From an uncultured Peptococcaceae bacterium (lineage in GTDB: Bacteria > Bacillota > Desulfotomaculia > Desulfotomaculales > Desulfocucumaceae), in contig CATZDY010000014.1 of assembly GCA_958417755.1 (NCBI GenBank), positions 1-41,185 of the forward strand: DNA of 41,185 nucleotides, given 5' to 3'. The notes below the pieces were generated by a model. That model saw only the letters and a list, made by a program, of their open reading frames with translations. It was not told the origin of the DNA and ran no database searches. The translations under genes were made by a program, and so were the position numbers. This document shows, piece by piece, positions 15,375 through 23,910 of this stretch (position 1 is the first letter of the stretch; every line of letters begins with the position of its first letter).

Positions 15375-16877
15375 TTAGTTGAGCCCTAAAAATTGATACA
15401 CAGCTTCCACCATTTTATCCTTTTCTAACACCTGCTGATGGCGGAGGGGTTTTTGGGCCAACCCTTGTAAGCCCCGGGGAATTTCCAAGCCACTGGCTTG
15501 GGATAACTCTTGCAACAGGGCAAACTCATCTTTCCCTGCCACTGCCTCTGGACCTAATAAGGCAGTGACCACACTGGTATTAAATTTAAAAGGGCTAGCG
15601 GTGGAAACAACCACGGTTTTGGTGAAATCCTTGGTTTGTTCCTTGTACTTATGATAGACATCCAAAGCCACGGCTGTATGGGGATCCACTACATAGCCTT
15701 TTTGTTGGTAGGTTCTCTGCATGGCAGCCATGGTTTCTGTTTCTGTGCTATAATCTGACCAAAACAGGGTTTGGATTTTCTGTTTTATCTCTTCTGGCAC
15801 TTGATACCAACCAATTTGGGCCAATTGTTCCATCCAACCCCGCACTGCCATGGTATCTTCCCCAGCCATATGGTATAAGAGTCTTTCTAAATTGCTGGAA
15901 ATCAAGATATCCATGGAAGGGGATATGGTTTTCACAAAGGGTCTGTTGCGGTCATATCGTCCGGTACGAATAAAATCAGTCAACACATTGTTTTCATTGG
16001 CAGCACAAATGAAACGTCCAATGGGCAAACCCGCTTCTTTGGCATAGTACCCAGCCAATATATTGCCAAAATTTCCTGTGGGCACAACAAAATTGATAGG
16101 TTCTCCCTTTGTTAGGTACCCTTTTTGCAACAAGTCCAAATAGGCGCTGAAATAATACACGATTTGCGGAGCCAAACGCCCCCAATTGATGGAATTGGCA
16201 GAGGAAAAAACAAAGCCCTGCTCTGCCAATTTATGCTTTACCCCAGGAGCTGTGAAGATGGCTTTTACCCCGCTTTGGGCATCATCAAAATTTCCCTGCA
16301 CAGCTGCCACGGATACATTATTTCCTTCCTGGGTGATCATTTGCAGCCGCTGTACTTGGCTCACCCCTTGGTCCGGAAAAAAAACCATGATTTTTGTGCC
16401 AGGTACATTTTTAAAACCTTCCAAAGCAGCTTTCCCTGTATCTCCGGAAGTGGCCACCAAGATGACAATGGTCCTTTTTTCTCCGGTTTTGGCCACAGCT
16501 TGGGGCAAAAATTGGGGCAATATTTGTAAAGCCATATCTTTAAAGGCACAGGTTGGTCCGTGCCATAATTCCAAGACATGCAAATCAGGCTCCAAGGCAG
16601 TGATTGGGGCAATCTCTTCCTGGTCATAATTATCCGTATTATATGCATTGGCCGTGCAGTAAGCCAATTCTTCAGAGGTATAATCCGTCAAATATTGGCT
16701 TAATAGCAACGCAGCTCGCTGGGCATAACCAAGGCCTTTCATGGCCTCCATTTGCTCCCATGTTATGATAATCGGCTCTTTGGGAACAAATAAACCTCCA
16801 TCTGGCGCTATGCCCCGTAGAATTGCTTCCGCAGCTGTCACAGCCCTTTGCTCTCCCCGGGTACTGACATATTGCAT
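15375..16877 (-). CDS. thrC: threonine synthase
   Basis: Converts O-phosphohomoserine to threonine and phosphate with PLP, last step of threonine synthesis in the cytosol. The N-terminus 'MQYVSTRGEQRAVTAAEAIL' and 'GIAPDGGLFVP' are diagnostic of the long ThrC form. The PLP lysine is in 'HGPTCAFKDMALQ' (about residue 113), with 'ATSGDTGKAALEGF' as the phosphate-binding loop and 'NSINWGRLAPQIVYY' downstream. About 500 residues, normal. The start at 16877 follows GGGGGAT at 7 nt; the open frame extends 12 codons further without support. It sits 139 nt downstream of tex; a long inverted repeat lies between them. Confidence 0.97.
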   Translation of the reverse strand: MQYVSTRGEQRAVTAAEAILRGIAPDGGLFVPKEPIIITWEQMEAMKGLGYAQRAALLLSQYLTDYTSEELAYCTANAYNTDNYDQEEIAPITALEPDLHVLELWHGPTCAFKDMALQILPQFLPQAVAKTGEKRTIVILVATSGDTGKAALEGFKNVPGTKIMVFFPDQGVSQVQRLQMITQEGNNVSVAAVQGNFDDAQSGVKAIFTAPGVKHKLAEQGFVFSSANSINWGRLAPQIVYYFSAYLDLLQKGYLTKGEPINFVVPTGNFGNILAGYYAKEAGLPIGRFICAANENNVLTDFIRTGRYDRNRPFVKTISPSMDILISSNLERLLYHMAGEDTMAVRGWMEQLAQIGWYQVPEEIKQKIQTLFWSDYSTETETMAAMQRTYQQKGYVVDPHTAVALDVYHKYKEQTKDFTKTVVVSTASPFKFNTSVVTALLGPEAVAGKDEFALLQELSQASGLEIPRGLQGLAQKPLRHQQVLEKDKMVEAVYQFLGLN

Positions 16878-16946
16878 ACAAAATCCCCCATTTCCCATCC
16901 ATCTTTCTTGCAATTGATTCTTTATTTCTTTTTCTACTATAACAGA

Positions 16947-17035
16947 AAATCAACAACCTGGCTTAGATAGATCTCAACCAGTGTTATTCAGCCCTTGGAC
17001 TTGTATCATCCTTCCTTTAAGCAGGTTGATGATTT
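16947..17035 (-). repeat. long-range inverted repeat between tex and thrC
   Basis: AAATCATCAACCTG (17035-17022 on the minus strand, inside the last tex codons) and CAGGTTGTTGATTT (16960-16947) form 13 of 14 pairs across about 61 nt. A smaller CTGG...CCAG hairpin lies inside the loop. The 3' arm ends in GATTTTCTGTT. It could be a tex terminator or a leader structure for thrC. Confidence 0.5.
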
Positions 17036-19188
17036 ATCCCTAATCCCTTCATGGATAAGGAAACTCTTTGCCGTTGCACATCTACATCCAATACTCTTAC
17101 AGTAACCACATCCCCCAAAGCCACCACATCCAAGGGATGTTTGACATATGCTTCAGACAATTGGGAGCAATGGACCAAACCATCAACCTTGACACCAATA
17201 TCCACAAAAGCGCCAAAATCCACCACATTGCGCACTGTACCTTGTAGCTCCATTCCTGGATGTAAATCTTCCAAAGTGAGAATATCACTGCGAAACAAAG
17301 GCCCTGGCAGTTCATCCCGGGGATCCCGTCCTGGACGGCATAAACCGTCCACAATATCCCGTACTGTGGGTAACCCTGCTTGCATACTTTGGGCCAATTC
17401 TTCCAAATCCACAGCAGTCAAACAAGCGCGCAAAGCAGGAGAACCCACTTGCTCTGGTGCAAAATGAAGGTGTTTTAAAATGGATAAAGCCAAGTCATAG
17501 GATTCTGGATGTATGGCTGTGGCATCCAAAGGATTCTTGCCTTGGGATATCCGCAAAAAACCCACACATTGCTCAAAGGTTTTAGGACCCAAACGGGGCA
17601 CTTTTTTCAATTGCTGGCGCAAGAAAAAACCACCATGCTCCTCCCGATATTGGACGATATTTTCTGCCACCGCGCCATTTACCCCGGCAATATGGGACAA
17701 CAAAGAAACAGATGCTGTATTGATGTCACAGCCCACGAAATTCACCACAGATTCCACCACAGAGGCCAGGCTTTCTTCCAAGCGTTTGGAAGCCACATCA
17801 TGTTGATATTGCCCCACCCCTACGGAACGGGGATCGATTTTAACCAGTTCAGCCAAAGGATCTTGCAAACGGCGGGCAATGGAAATGGCACTGCGGGCAG
17901 AGGCGTCCAGCTGGGGAAATTCTTTGGCTGCCAATTCCGACGCTGAGTATACGCTGGCTCCTGCCTCATTGACAATCATGTACTGCAATTCCTTATCCTT
18001 ATGGCTCTGAATCAATTGCACGATACATTGTTCTGTTTCCCGGGAAGCAGTACCATTGCCCACAGCAATGACATCCACATCATATTGCTTCACCAAACGC
18101 TTAAAATCCTGTAAAGCTTCCTCCAAGCGGTTTTGGGGCGGGGTGGGATATACAACCCCTACTTCCAACATTTTTCCTGTGGCATCCACCACTGCCCACT
18201 TGCAACCAGTACGATAAGCTGGGTCAACCCCCAAAACCACTTTTCCCTTTACTGGGGGTTGCAATAAAAGGCTGCGTAGGTTTTTAGACAATATGACAAC
18301 AGCCCTTTCTTCCGCCTTTTCTGTGAGCTGACTTCGAATATCCCGCTCTACTGCTGGGGCCATTAACCGCTGGTAACCATCTTCCACTGCTTTCAGCACC
18401 CATGGCAGGGTAATGGCATCTTGTTTGACCACTTTTTTTTGTAAAAAGGCAAGAATCCTTTGGGTGTCAACTTCTACCCCCACCCGCAGCACTTCTTCCC
18501 GGACCCCTCGGTTTATGGCCAACACCCGGTGGGGAGCAATACGCCCAAGGGGTTCTTGAAAATCATAATACATTTGGTAAACAGAAGATACCTCGGGATT
18601 TTTGGCTTTTGTACACAGAATGCCCTTTTGATAGGTAAATTCCCTGACCCATCCCCTAAGCTCTGGATCATCGGCAATATCTTCAGCCACAATATCCTGG
18701 GCACCTTGTAAGGCCTCTTCTGGTTCTGCAATCCCTTTTTTTTCATCCACATATGCAGCAGCTATTTCCCATACATCACCTTCCAGGGGAAAGGAAAGCA
18801 AATACTGGGCCAATGGTTCCAATCCCTTTTCCCGGGCCACAGAAGCGCGGGTCTTTCTCTTCTGACGATAAGGCCTGTATAAATCCTCCACCTGGGTCAG
18901 TTTAGTTGCTGCCATTATCTTTTCTTGTAACTCAGGGTTTAGTTTCCCCTGCTCCTGAATCAAACGGATAACTTCTTCTTTGCGGGCATTCAAGTTGCGG
19001 TAAAATTTAAGGCGTTCTTCGATGTGCCTGATTTTTACCTCATCCAGTTCTCCAGTCATCTCTTTGCGATACCTGGTAATAAAGGGGACTGTATTGCCGT
19101 CATCCAGCAAAGCAACTGTACTTTTTACTTGTCCCAAGGATATCCCTGTTTCTGAAGCAATGATTTCCAATACTTGCAACTGTTCCAT
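17017..19188 (-). CDS. tex: Tex family S1 RNA-binding transcription accessory protein
   Basis: About 723 residues from the ATG at 19188, which has AGGAC 7 nt upstream; the frame is open 10 codons further but would overlap ppiB. Tex has an N-terminal helical region ('GISLGQVKSTVALLDDGNTV' then 'PFITRYRKEMTGELDE'). A YqgF/RNase H-like domain follows ('VVLGVDPAYRTGCKWAVVD', 'VIAVGNGTASRETE'). Next are helix-hairpin-helix motifs ('NTASVSLLSHIAGVNGAVAE', 'LKKVPRLGPKTFEQC') and a C-terminal S1 domain ('GTVRNVVDFGAFVDIGVKVD'). It binds nucleic acids and is associated with transcription fidelity and virulence gene expression in other bacteria. Its start lies 10 nt beyond the ppiB stop, so the two are co-transcribed. 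Confidence 0.96.
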   Translation of the reverse strand: MEQLQVLEIIASETGISLGQVKSTVALLDDGNTVPFITRYRKEMTGELDEVKIRHIEERLKFYRNLNARKEEVIRLIQEQGKLNPELQEKIMAATKLTQVEDLYRPYRQKRKTRASVAREKGLEPLAQYLLSFPLEGDVWEIAAAYVDEKKGIAEPEEALQGAQDIVAEDIADDPELRGWVREFTYQKGILCTKAKNPEVSSVYQMYYDFQEPLGRIAPHRVLAINRGVREEVLRVGVEVDTQRILAFLQKKVVKQDAITLPWVLKAVEDGYQRLMAPAVERDIRSQLTEKAEERAVVILSKNLRSLLLQPPVKGKVVLGVDPAYRTGCKWAVVDATGKMLEVGVVYPTPPQNRLEEALQDFKRLVKQYDVDVIAVGNGTASRETEQCIVQLIQSHKDKELQYMIVNEAGASVYSASELAAKEFPQLDASARSAISIARRLQDPLAELVKIDPRSVGVGQYQHDVASKRLEESLASVVESVVNFVGCDINTASVSLLSHIAGVNGAVAENIVQYREEHGGFFLRQQLKKVPRLGPKTFEQCVGFLRISQGKNPLDATAIHPESYDLALSILKHLHFAPEQVGSPALRACLTAVDLEELAQSMQAGLPTVRDIVDGLCRPGRDPRDELPGPLFRSDILTLEDLHPGMELQGTVRNVVDFGAFVDIGVKVDGLVHCSQLSEAYVKHPLDVVALGDVVTVRVLDVDVQRQRVSLSMKGLGINHQPA

Positions 19189-19198
19189 GGCTAAAGTC

Positions 19199-19639
19199 CT
19201 ATTCAGTGACCAGCACAACTTGGTTCATTGTATCCCCAGCTTCCAGCTTATCCACCACATCCATGCCCTCAACCACTGTTCCGAACACTGTATGCACCCC
19301 ATCTAAATGGGGGAAATCACCTAAACAGATGAAAAATTGACTACCCCCTGTATCCTTTCCCCGGTGGGCCATGGAAAGGGCTCCCCGCAAATGTTTGTTG
19401 GGATTGATCTCACAAGGAATGGTATATCCAGGTCCCCCGGTTCCATTGCCATTGGGACAGCCCCCTTGTACCACAAAATCTGGCACCACCCGGTGAAAAG
19501 TCAAGCCATTATAAAAGCCTTTTTGAATCAAGGATTGAAAATTCTCCACAGTACCTGGGGCATCTTTAGCAAAAAGCTCCAATACAATGTTCCCTTTTTC
19601 TGTTTCAATACGCACTTGGGGATTATTTACAGTTTCCAT
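19199..19639 (-). CDS. ppiB: cyclophilin-type peptidyl-prolyl cis-trans isomerase
   Basis: 146 residues from the ATG at 19639 with AAAGGAGTGG just upstream; a longer frame to 19678 lacks support. Cyclophilin signatures: 'FHRVVPDFVVQGGCPNGNGT', 'GALSMAHRGKDTGGSQFFI' and 'VFGTVVEGMDVVDKL'. The catalytic Arg (FHR) and the QGG/GSQFF core are intact. No signal peptide, so cytosolic; it speeds proline isomerisation during folding. Followed after 10 nt by tex. Confidence 0.97.
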   Translation of the reverse strand: METVNNPQVRIETEKGNIVLELFAKDAPGTVENFQSLIQKGFYNGLTFHRVVPDFVVQGGCPNGNGTGGPGYTIPCEINPNKHLRGALSMAHRGKDTGGSQFFICLGDFPHLDGVHTVFGTVVEGMDVVDKLEAGDTMNQVVLVTE

Positions 19640-19814
19640 TTTATCCACTCCTTTTGGATTGAAAAATTTTTTATACACACTGCTATTAGCAAAAATCAGA
19701 TGAAGCCTTATTGTTCTTCCTTACCAACAAGCATACCCAAGTCATTTTATTTTTAAATAATCCTATGCTGTAGCTCATCCGGGCCATGCAATGATCATGA
19801 TTTGGCAATGCATA

Positions 19815-19846
19815 AAGAAAGCTGGGACTCTAGCCCCAGCTTCTTC
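19815..19846 (-). terminator. intrinsic terminator of hppA
   Basis: On the minus strand AAGCTGGG/CCCAGCTT enclose an 8-nt loop, then TTCTTTATGC follows. It lies about 20 nt beyond the hppA stop. Confidence 0.75.
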
Positions 19847-19864
19847 ACAAAAACTTACTCCATT

Positions 19865-21985
19865 CTATAATCTGGTCAACAGAGGCCCAATGATCAAGGA
19901 AATGGTTCCAGCCACTTTGATCAACGGGTTCATGGCAGGACCAGAGGTATCCTTACAAGGATCACCCACTGTATCCCCAATAACAGCAGCTTTATGGGGC
20001 TCACTGTTTTTACCGCCTAAATGACCTGATTCGATGTACTTCTTCGCATTATCCCAAGCTCCACCGGCATTGGCCAAGAACAAAGCCAATAACACCCCAG
20101 TGGCAGTCAAACCAGCTAAGAAACCGGCCAAGGCTTTGGCTCCCAACAGGAAACCAACCAAAGGAGGAAATAGCACAGCCACAATACCAGGGAAAATCAT
20201 TTTGCTAATGGCAGACTTGGTGGCAATATCAACACAACGGGCATAATCAGGTTTCCCTTTTCCCGTCATAATGCCAGGAATTTCTTTGAATTGGCGACGC
20301 ACTTCTGCCACCATATCAAAAGCAGCATCTCCCACAGCTCGCATGGTACTTGAGCCCACCAAGAAGGGTACTGCAGCGCCAATAAACAGACCAACTAAAA
20401 CAATGGGATCAGTTAGGTTTACAGTGAAATCCATTAAGCCAAATTTATGTTTCACACTATCCACATAAGCGCTGAACAACGCCAAAGCAGTAAGGGCTGC
20501 GGAACCAATGGCAAAACCCTTGGCAATGGCGGCCGTGGTATTCCCCACAGCATCTAATTTGTCAGTTTTTTCCCGTACTTCTGGGGGCAATTCAGCCATT
20601 TCGGCAATACCACCGGCATTATCCGCCACAGGACCAAAGGAGTCCATGGCCACCACAATACCAGCGGTGGAAAGCATACCCATGGCTGCCATGGCAATGC
20701 CGTAAATAGACCAAATGGCTGCAGCTTCCGGAGTTGGTGAATAAGTTAAGACGATCCAAAAGGAAAAGAAAATAGCAGCTGCAAACACCATCATAGGAAT
20801 AAATACGGATTCCATCCCTACAGATAAACCATGGATAATATTAGTAGCAGGACCGGATTTAGAAGCCTCGGCAATTCTAATGGCCGGAGGCCTTTGGTTC
20901 GATGTATAATATTCTGTCAAATATCCCACAGCTAAATTGACAATCAGACCAGCCAATACGGCCATAAAGATCCCAAAGGAAACATTGCCCAGGGCCACAC
21001 TATGGCCCAACACATCCACTGTCAAATCAGCAGGGAAAACTGCTTTGGCTACAAAATAAGTGCCAATGGCTGTCAAGATATTGGTGGTCCATAAACCTAC
21101 GTTCAAAGCAGCTTGGGGATTCCCACCCTCTTTGGTGCGAACCGTAAAAGTACCAATGATGGCTGCCACAATCCCTATGGCACCCACCAACAAGGGGAAG
21201 ATTACCCCTGGGAAGCCAAACAAGGTATTCCCAATGAGCATGGCAGCAATGGTAGTAGCACCATATGATTCAAACAAATCAGCACCCATACCAGCGGTAT
21301 CCCCTACATTATCTCCCACATTATCAGCAATGGTAGCAGGGTTACGGGGATCATCTTCCGGGATACCGGCTTCCACTTTCCCCACCAAGTCAGCACCCAC
21401 ATCCGCAGCTTTGGTAAAGATACCACCACCAACCCTAGCGAAGAAGGCTACCATAGAGGCACCAAAAGCAAAACTATTAATAATAAGAGGACTTTGGAAC
21501 ACAATGTATAACACAGATACCCCTAATAAACCTAACCCTGCCACAGCCAAACCCATGACAGAACCAGCCCTAAAAGACACTTGCAGTGCTTTGCCCAAAC
21601 CATGGCTGCGAGCAGCTTCCGCTGTTCTAGCATTGGCCTTGGTGGTACTGTTCATTCCTATGTAACCTGCGATGGCAGAACAAACGGCACCCACCAAAAA
21701 GGAAATAGCGGATTCGATTCCAATGGGCAAATGGCCGCCTTCCATTGGCTTAATAAAATATTGCAAAATCCATAATACAATAAAAACAACCACAACGAAA
21801 GGAATTAAGGTTTTATATTGACGATTCATGTAGGCCATAGCGCCCTCTTGCACTGCCTCGGACAATTCTTTCATCTTGGCTGTGCCCATGCTTTCTTTCA
21901 ACACTTGTAGCATGGAAAAAAGGGCGAACAACAACGCAAGCACCCCTGCACCGGCTGCAAAATATGCCAAATGTATATTTTCCAA
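19865..21985 (-). CDS. hppA: membrane-bound ion-pumping pyrophosphatase
   Basis: 706 residues with about 16 membrane helices. Couples hydrolysis of pyrophosphate to H+ and/or Na+ export. The substrate motifs 'DVGADLVGKVEAGIPEDDPR' and 'NVGDNVGDTAGMGADLFESY' are intact. The segment 'GNTTAAIAKGFAIGSA' carries Ala where K+-independent enzymes have Lys (GNTTKA), so it belongs to the K+-dependent type by established family rules. Ion specificity cannot be assigned with confidence. The TTG start at 21985 sits 12 nt after GGAGG, rather long spacing. It lies directly downstream of secG (38 nt) and has its own terminator. Confidence 0.97.
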   Translation of the reverse strand: MENIHLAYFAAGAGVLALLFALFSMLQVLKESMGTAKMKELSEAVQEGAMAYMNRQYKTLIPFVVVVFIVLWILQYFIKPMEGGHLPIGIESAISFLVGAVCSAIAGYIGMNSTTKANARTAEAARSHGLGKALQVSFRAGSVMGLAVAGLGLLGVSVLYIVFQSPLIINSFAFGASMVAFFARVGGGIFTKAADVGADLVGKVEAGIPEDDPRNPATIADNVGDNVGDTAGMGADLFESYGATTIAAMLIGNTLFGFPGVIFPLLVGAIGIVAAIIGTFTVRTKEGGNPQAALNVGLWTTNILTAIGTYFVAKAVFPADLTVDVLGHSVALGNVSFGIFMAVLAGLIVNLAVGYLTEYYTSNQRPPAIRIAEASKSGPATNIIHGLSVGMESVFIPMMVFAAAIFFSFWIVLTYSPTPEAAAIWSIYGIAMAAMGMLSTAGIVVAMDSFGPVADNAGGIAEMAELPPEVREKTDKLDAVGNTTAAIAKGFAIGSAALTALALFSAYVDSVKHKFGLMDFTVNLTDPIVLVGLFIGAAVPFLVGSSTMRAVGDAAFDMVAEVRRQFKEIPGIMTGKGKPDYARCVDIATKSAISKMIFPGIVAVLFPPLVGFLLGAKALAGFLAGLTATGVLLALFLANAGGAWDNAKKYIESGHLGGKNSEPHKAAVIGDTVGDPCKDTSGPAMNPLIKVAGTISLIIGPLLTRL

Positions 21986-22023
21986 TGTAAAACAAGGCCT
22001 CCTTTTCTTTGTATTTCTAAATT

Positions 22024-22254
22024 TTACCTATACCAAATTTCCATGATTAAGGCCAAGGCGCCGAACAAAATGGCAATTATCATCGTCGCTTTGCTCAGCA
22101 TCTCATCCATGCCCTTTTTCTTACCAAAAAAAGTTTCTGCCCCCCCGGCAATGGAACCGGATAAACCAGCGCTTTTCCCGGATTGCAATAAAATAGAAGC
22201 AATAAGAGCTATACATATGATCACATGAAGGACGAATAATACAGTTTGAAGCAA
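22024..22254 (-). CDS. secG: preprotein translocase subunit SecG
   Basis: 76 residues from a TTG at 22254; the AGGAGG site 8 nt upstream excludes the GTG at 22263 that overlaps it. Two membrane helices flank the conserved 'LLQSGKSAGLSGSIAGGAET' loop followed by 'FFGKKKG', which is diagnostic of SecG. It joins SecYE in the membrane and aids protein export. Eno-secG adjacency is common in Firmicutes; the usual rnr/smpB followers are replaced here by hppA. Confidence 0.96.
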   Translation of the reverse strand: MLQTVLFVLHVIICIALIASILLQSGKSAGLSGSIAGGAETFFGKKKGMDEMLSKATMIIAILFGALALIMEIWYR

Positions 22255-22289
22255 CGTTCTCACCTCCTCTGCTACTCCATACAGAGCAT

Positions 22290-22318
22290 ATTATAGCATG
22301 GGCAACAAAAGATGACAA
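22290..22318 (-). promoter_or_regulatory. sigA-type promoter of secG (and hppA)
   Basis: TTGTCA (22318-22313), a 17-nt spacer and TATAAT (22295-22290) on the minus strand, 36 nt before the secG start. One of the best vegetative promoters in the window. Confidence 0.75.
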
Positions 22319-22485
22319 TTGGCCTGTTCGCTTCCCCAAAAAACTTCATGTAAGTCGAACAACCAATATGCCAATCAATGAATAAACCCCTGCTTTGGCA
22401 AAACCAAAAAGCATCGCCCTTCATTGTATCCAAAATAACTTTTTAAGCCTTTTGGTCTACAATTCCTGAAAATCCTAGATTTCTA

Positions 22486-22521
22486 ATTTGCTTGGGACTA
22501 TGGCCATAGCCCCAAGCAAAA
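22486..22521 (-). repeat. strong hairpin after eno, no U-run
   Basis: TTTGCTTGGG(G)CTATGG pairs with CCATAG(T)CCCAAGCAAA, nearly perfect with a minimal loop, just downstream of the eno stop. Flanks are A/U-rich only within the stem, so termination is possible but not clear. Confidence 0.6.
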
Positions 22522-22525
22522 TCTT

Positions 22526-23806
22526 TTACACCTCAATACAATATAAAGCTTTTTTACCATCATAACCTGCTGCGCCACCCAACTCTTCTTCAATACGCAA
22601 CAATTGATTATACTTTGCTACTCTGTCTGTCCGGGAAGGAGCACCGGTTTTTATCTGACCTGCATTGGTGGCCACCACAAGATCCGCAATGGTCACATCC
22701 TCTGTTTCCCCTGAACGGTGGCTTACCACTGCTGTATATCCAGCCCTTTTGGCCATTTCAATGGCATCCAAGGTTTCGGTCAAAGTCCCAATTTGGTTGA
22801 CTTTGATTAAAATGGAATTGGCCACACCAGTGGCAATGCCCTGGGCCAGCCGCTTTGTATTGGTCACAAACAAATCATCCCCTACGATTTGTAAACGCTT
22901 GCCTACCTTATCCGTAAATAATTTCCATCCATCCCAATCATCTTCTGCCAACCCGTCTTCAATGGACAATATGGGATACTTATTCAACAAAGACAGATAA
23001 TATTCCACCATATCCGCTGCAGACAGGGAACGACCTTCGAATACATAAGCCTGATTTTGATATAATTCTGTGGCCGCCACATCCAAGGCCATGCATACAT
23101 CTTCCCCTGGTTTGTAACCCGCCTGCTCAATGGCTTCCACAATGACAGCCAAGGCTTCTTCATTGGAACCAAGGTTAGGAGCAAATCCGCCTTCATCGCC
23201 CACCGCAGTATTTAGACCTTTTTTCTGTAACACTTTTTTTAGGGTATGGAATACTTCAGCACCCATACGCAAAGCTTCTGCAAAATTGGAAGCCCCCACA
23301 GGCATAATCATAAATTCTTGGATATCCACATTATTGTCCGCATGTTTGCCCCCATTTAAAATATTCATCATAGGAACAGGTAATTTTTTCCCATTGACAC
23401 CACCCAAATATTGATACAAAGGCAAGCCCACAGCTTCCGCTGCTGCCTTGGCTACAGCCAAGGAGACACCTAAAATAGCATTGGCCCCTAACTTCCCTTT
23501 GTTTTCCGTTCCATCCAATTGCCGAAGCAAAGTATCAATTTCCACCTGCTGGGTGGCATCACATCCAATGAGCTCAGGGGCAATAATGTCATTGACATTC
23601 TTCACAGCAGTGGCTACACCTTTGCCTTGGTAACGGCTTTCCTCTGTATCCCTAAGCTCCACTGCTTCATAAGCCCCTGTGGAAGCCCCTGAAGGGACTG
23701 CAGCCCGGCCCAAAGTACCATCTTCCAATAATACATCCACTTCCACTGTGGGGTTACCCCTGGAATCCAATATTTCTCTGGCAAATACATCGGCAATGAT
23801 TGACAT
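22526..23806 (-). CDS. eno: enolase (phosphopyruvate hydratase)
   Basis: Converts 2-phosphoglycerate to phosphoenolpyruvate. 426 residues from the ATG at 23806, with GGGGAGG 6 nt before it; five extra in-frame codons upstream are not used. Seen: 'REILDSRGNPTVEVDV', 'VPSGASTGAYEAVELRD', 'AVGDEGGFAPNLGSNEEALA', 'ILSIEDGLAEDDWDGW' and the enolase signature 'ILIKVNQIGTLTETL'. All metal ligands and the catalytic Lys region appear intact. It follows gpmI after a 104-nt spacer that contains an inverted repeat. Confidence 0.98.
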   Translation of the reverse strand: MSIIADVFAREILDSRGNPTVEVDVLLEDGTLGRAAVPSGASTGAYEAVELRDTEESRYQGKGVATAVKNVNDIIAPELIGCDATQQVEIDTLLRQLDGTENKGKLGANAILGVSLAVAKAAAEAVGLPLYQYLGGVNGKKLPVPMMNILNGGKHADNNVDIQEFMIMPVGASNFAEALRMGAEVFHTLKKVLQKKGLNTAVGDEGGFAPNLGSNEEALAVIVEAIEQAGYKPGEDVCMALDVAATELYQNQAYVFEGRSLSAADMVEYYLSLLNKYPILSIEDGLAEDDWDGWKLFTDKVGKRLQIVGDDLFVTNTKRLAQGIATGVANSILIKVNQIGTLTETLDAIEMAKRAGYTAVVSHRSGETEDVTIADLVVATNAGQIKTGAPSRTDRVAKYNQLLRIEEELGGAAGYDGKKALYCIEV

Positions 23807-23854
23807 AAACATCCTCCCCATTCATAAAGAACTGAATACTTTAAATTTTCATAC

Positions 23855-23900
23855 AAAGATAGACTAAAACTCACCTTCATCTTGTTACAAGACTATCTTT
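23855..23900 (-). repeat. inverted repeat in the gpmI-eno spacer
   Basis: AAAGATAG (23900-23893 on the minus strand) pairs with CTATCTTT (23862-23855) and encloses the smaller palindrome TCTTGTAACAAGA. It may be a leader fold or processing site for eno mRNA. Confidence 0.4.
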
Positions 23901-23910
23901 TTTATCACCA

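Noticed and set aside
16878..17016. T-box or amino-acid riboswitch leader before thrC
   Set aside because: No T-box motif (AGGGTGGNACCGCG) or known riboswitch core; only a simple inverted repeat is present.
21060..21665. 201-codon plus-strand open frame opposite hppA
   Set aside because: Antisense to a clear pyrophosphatase, Ala/Pro/Met-rich shadow translation, no ribosome site.
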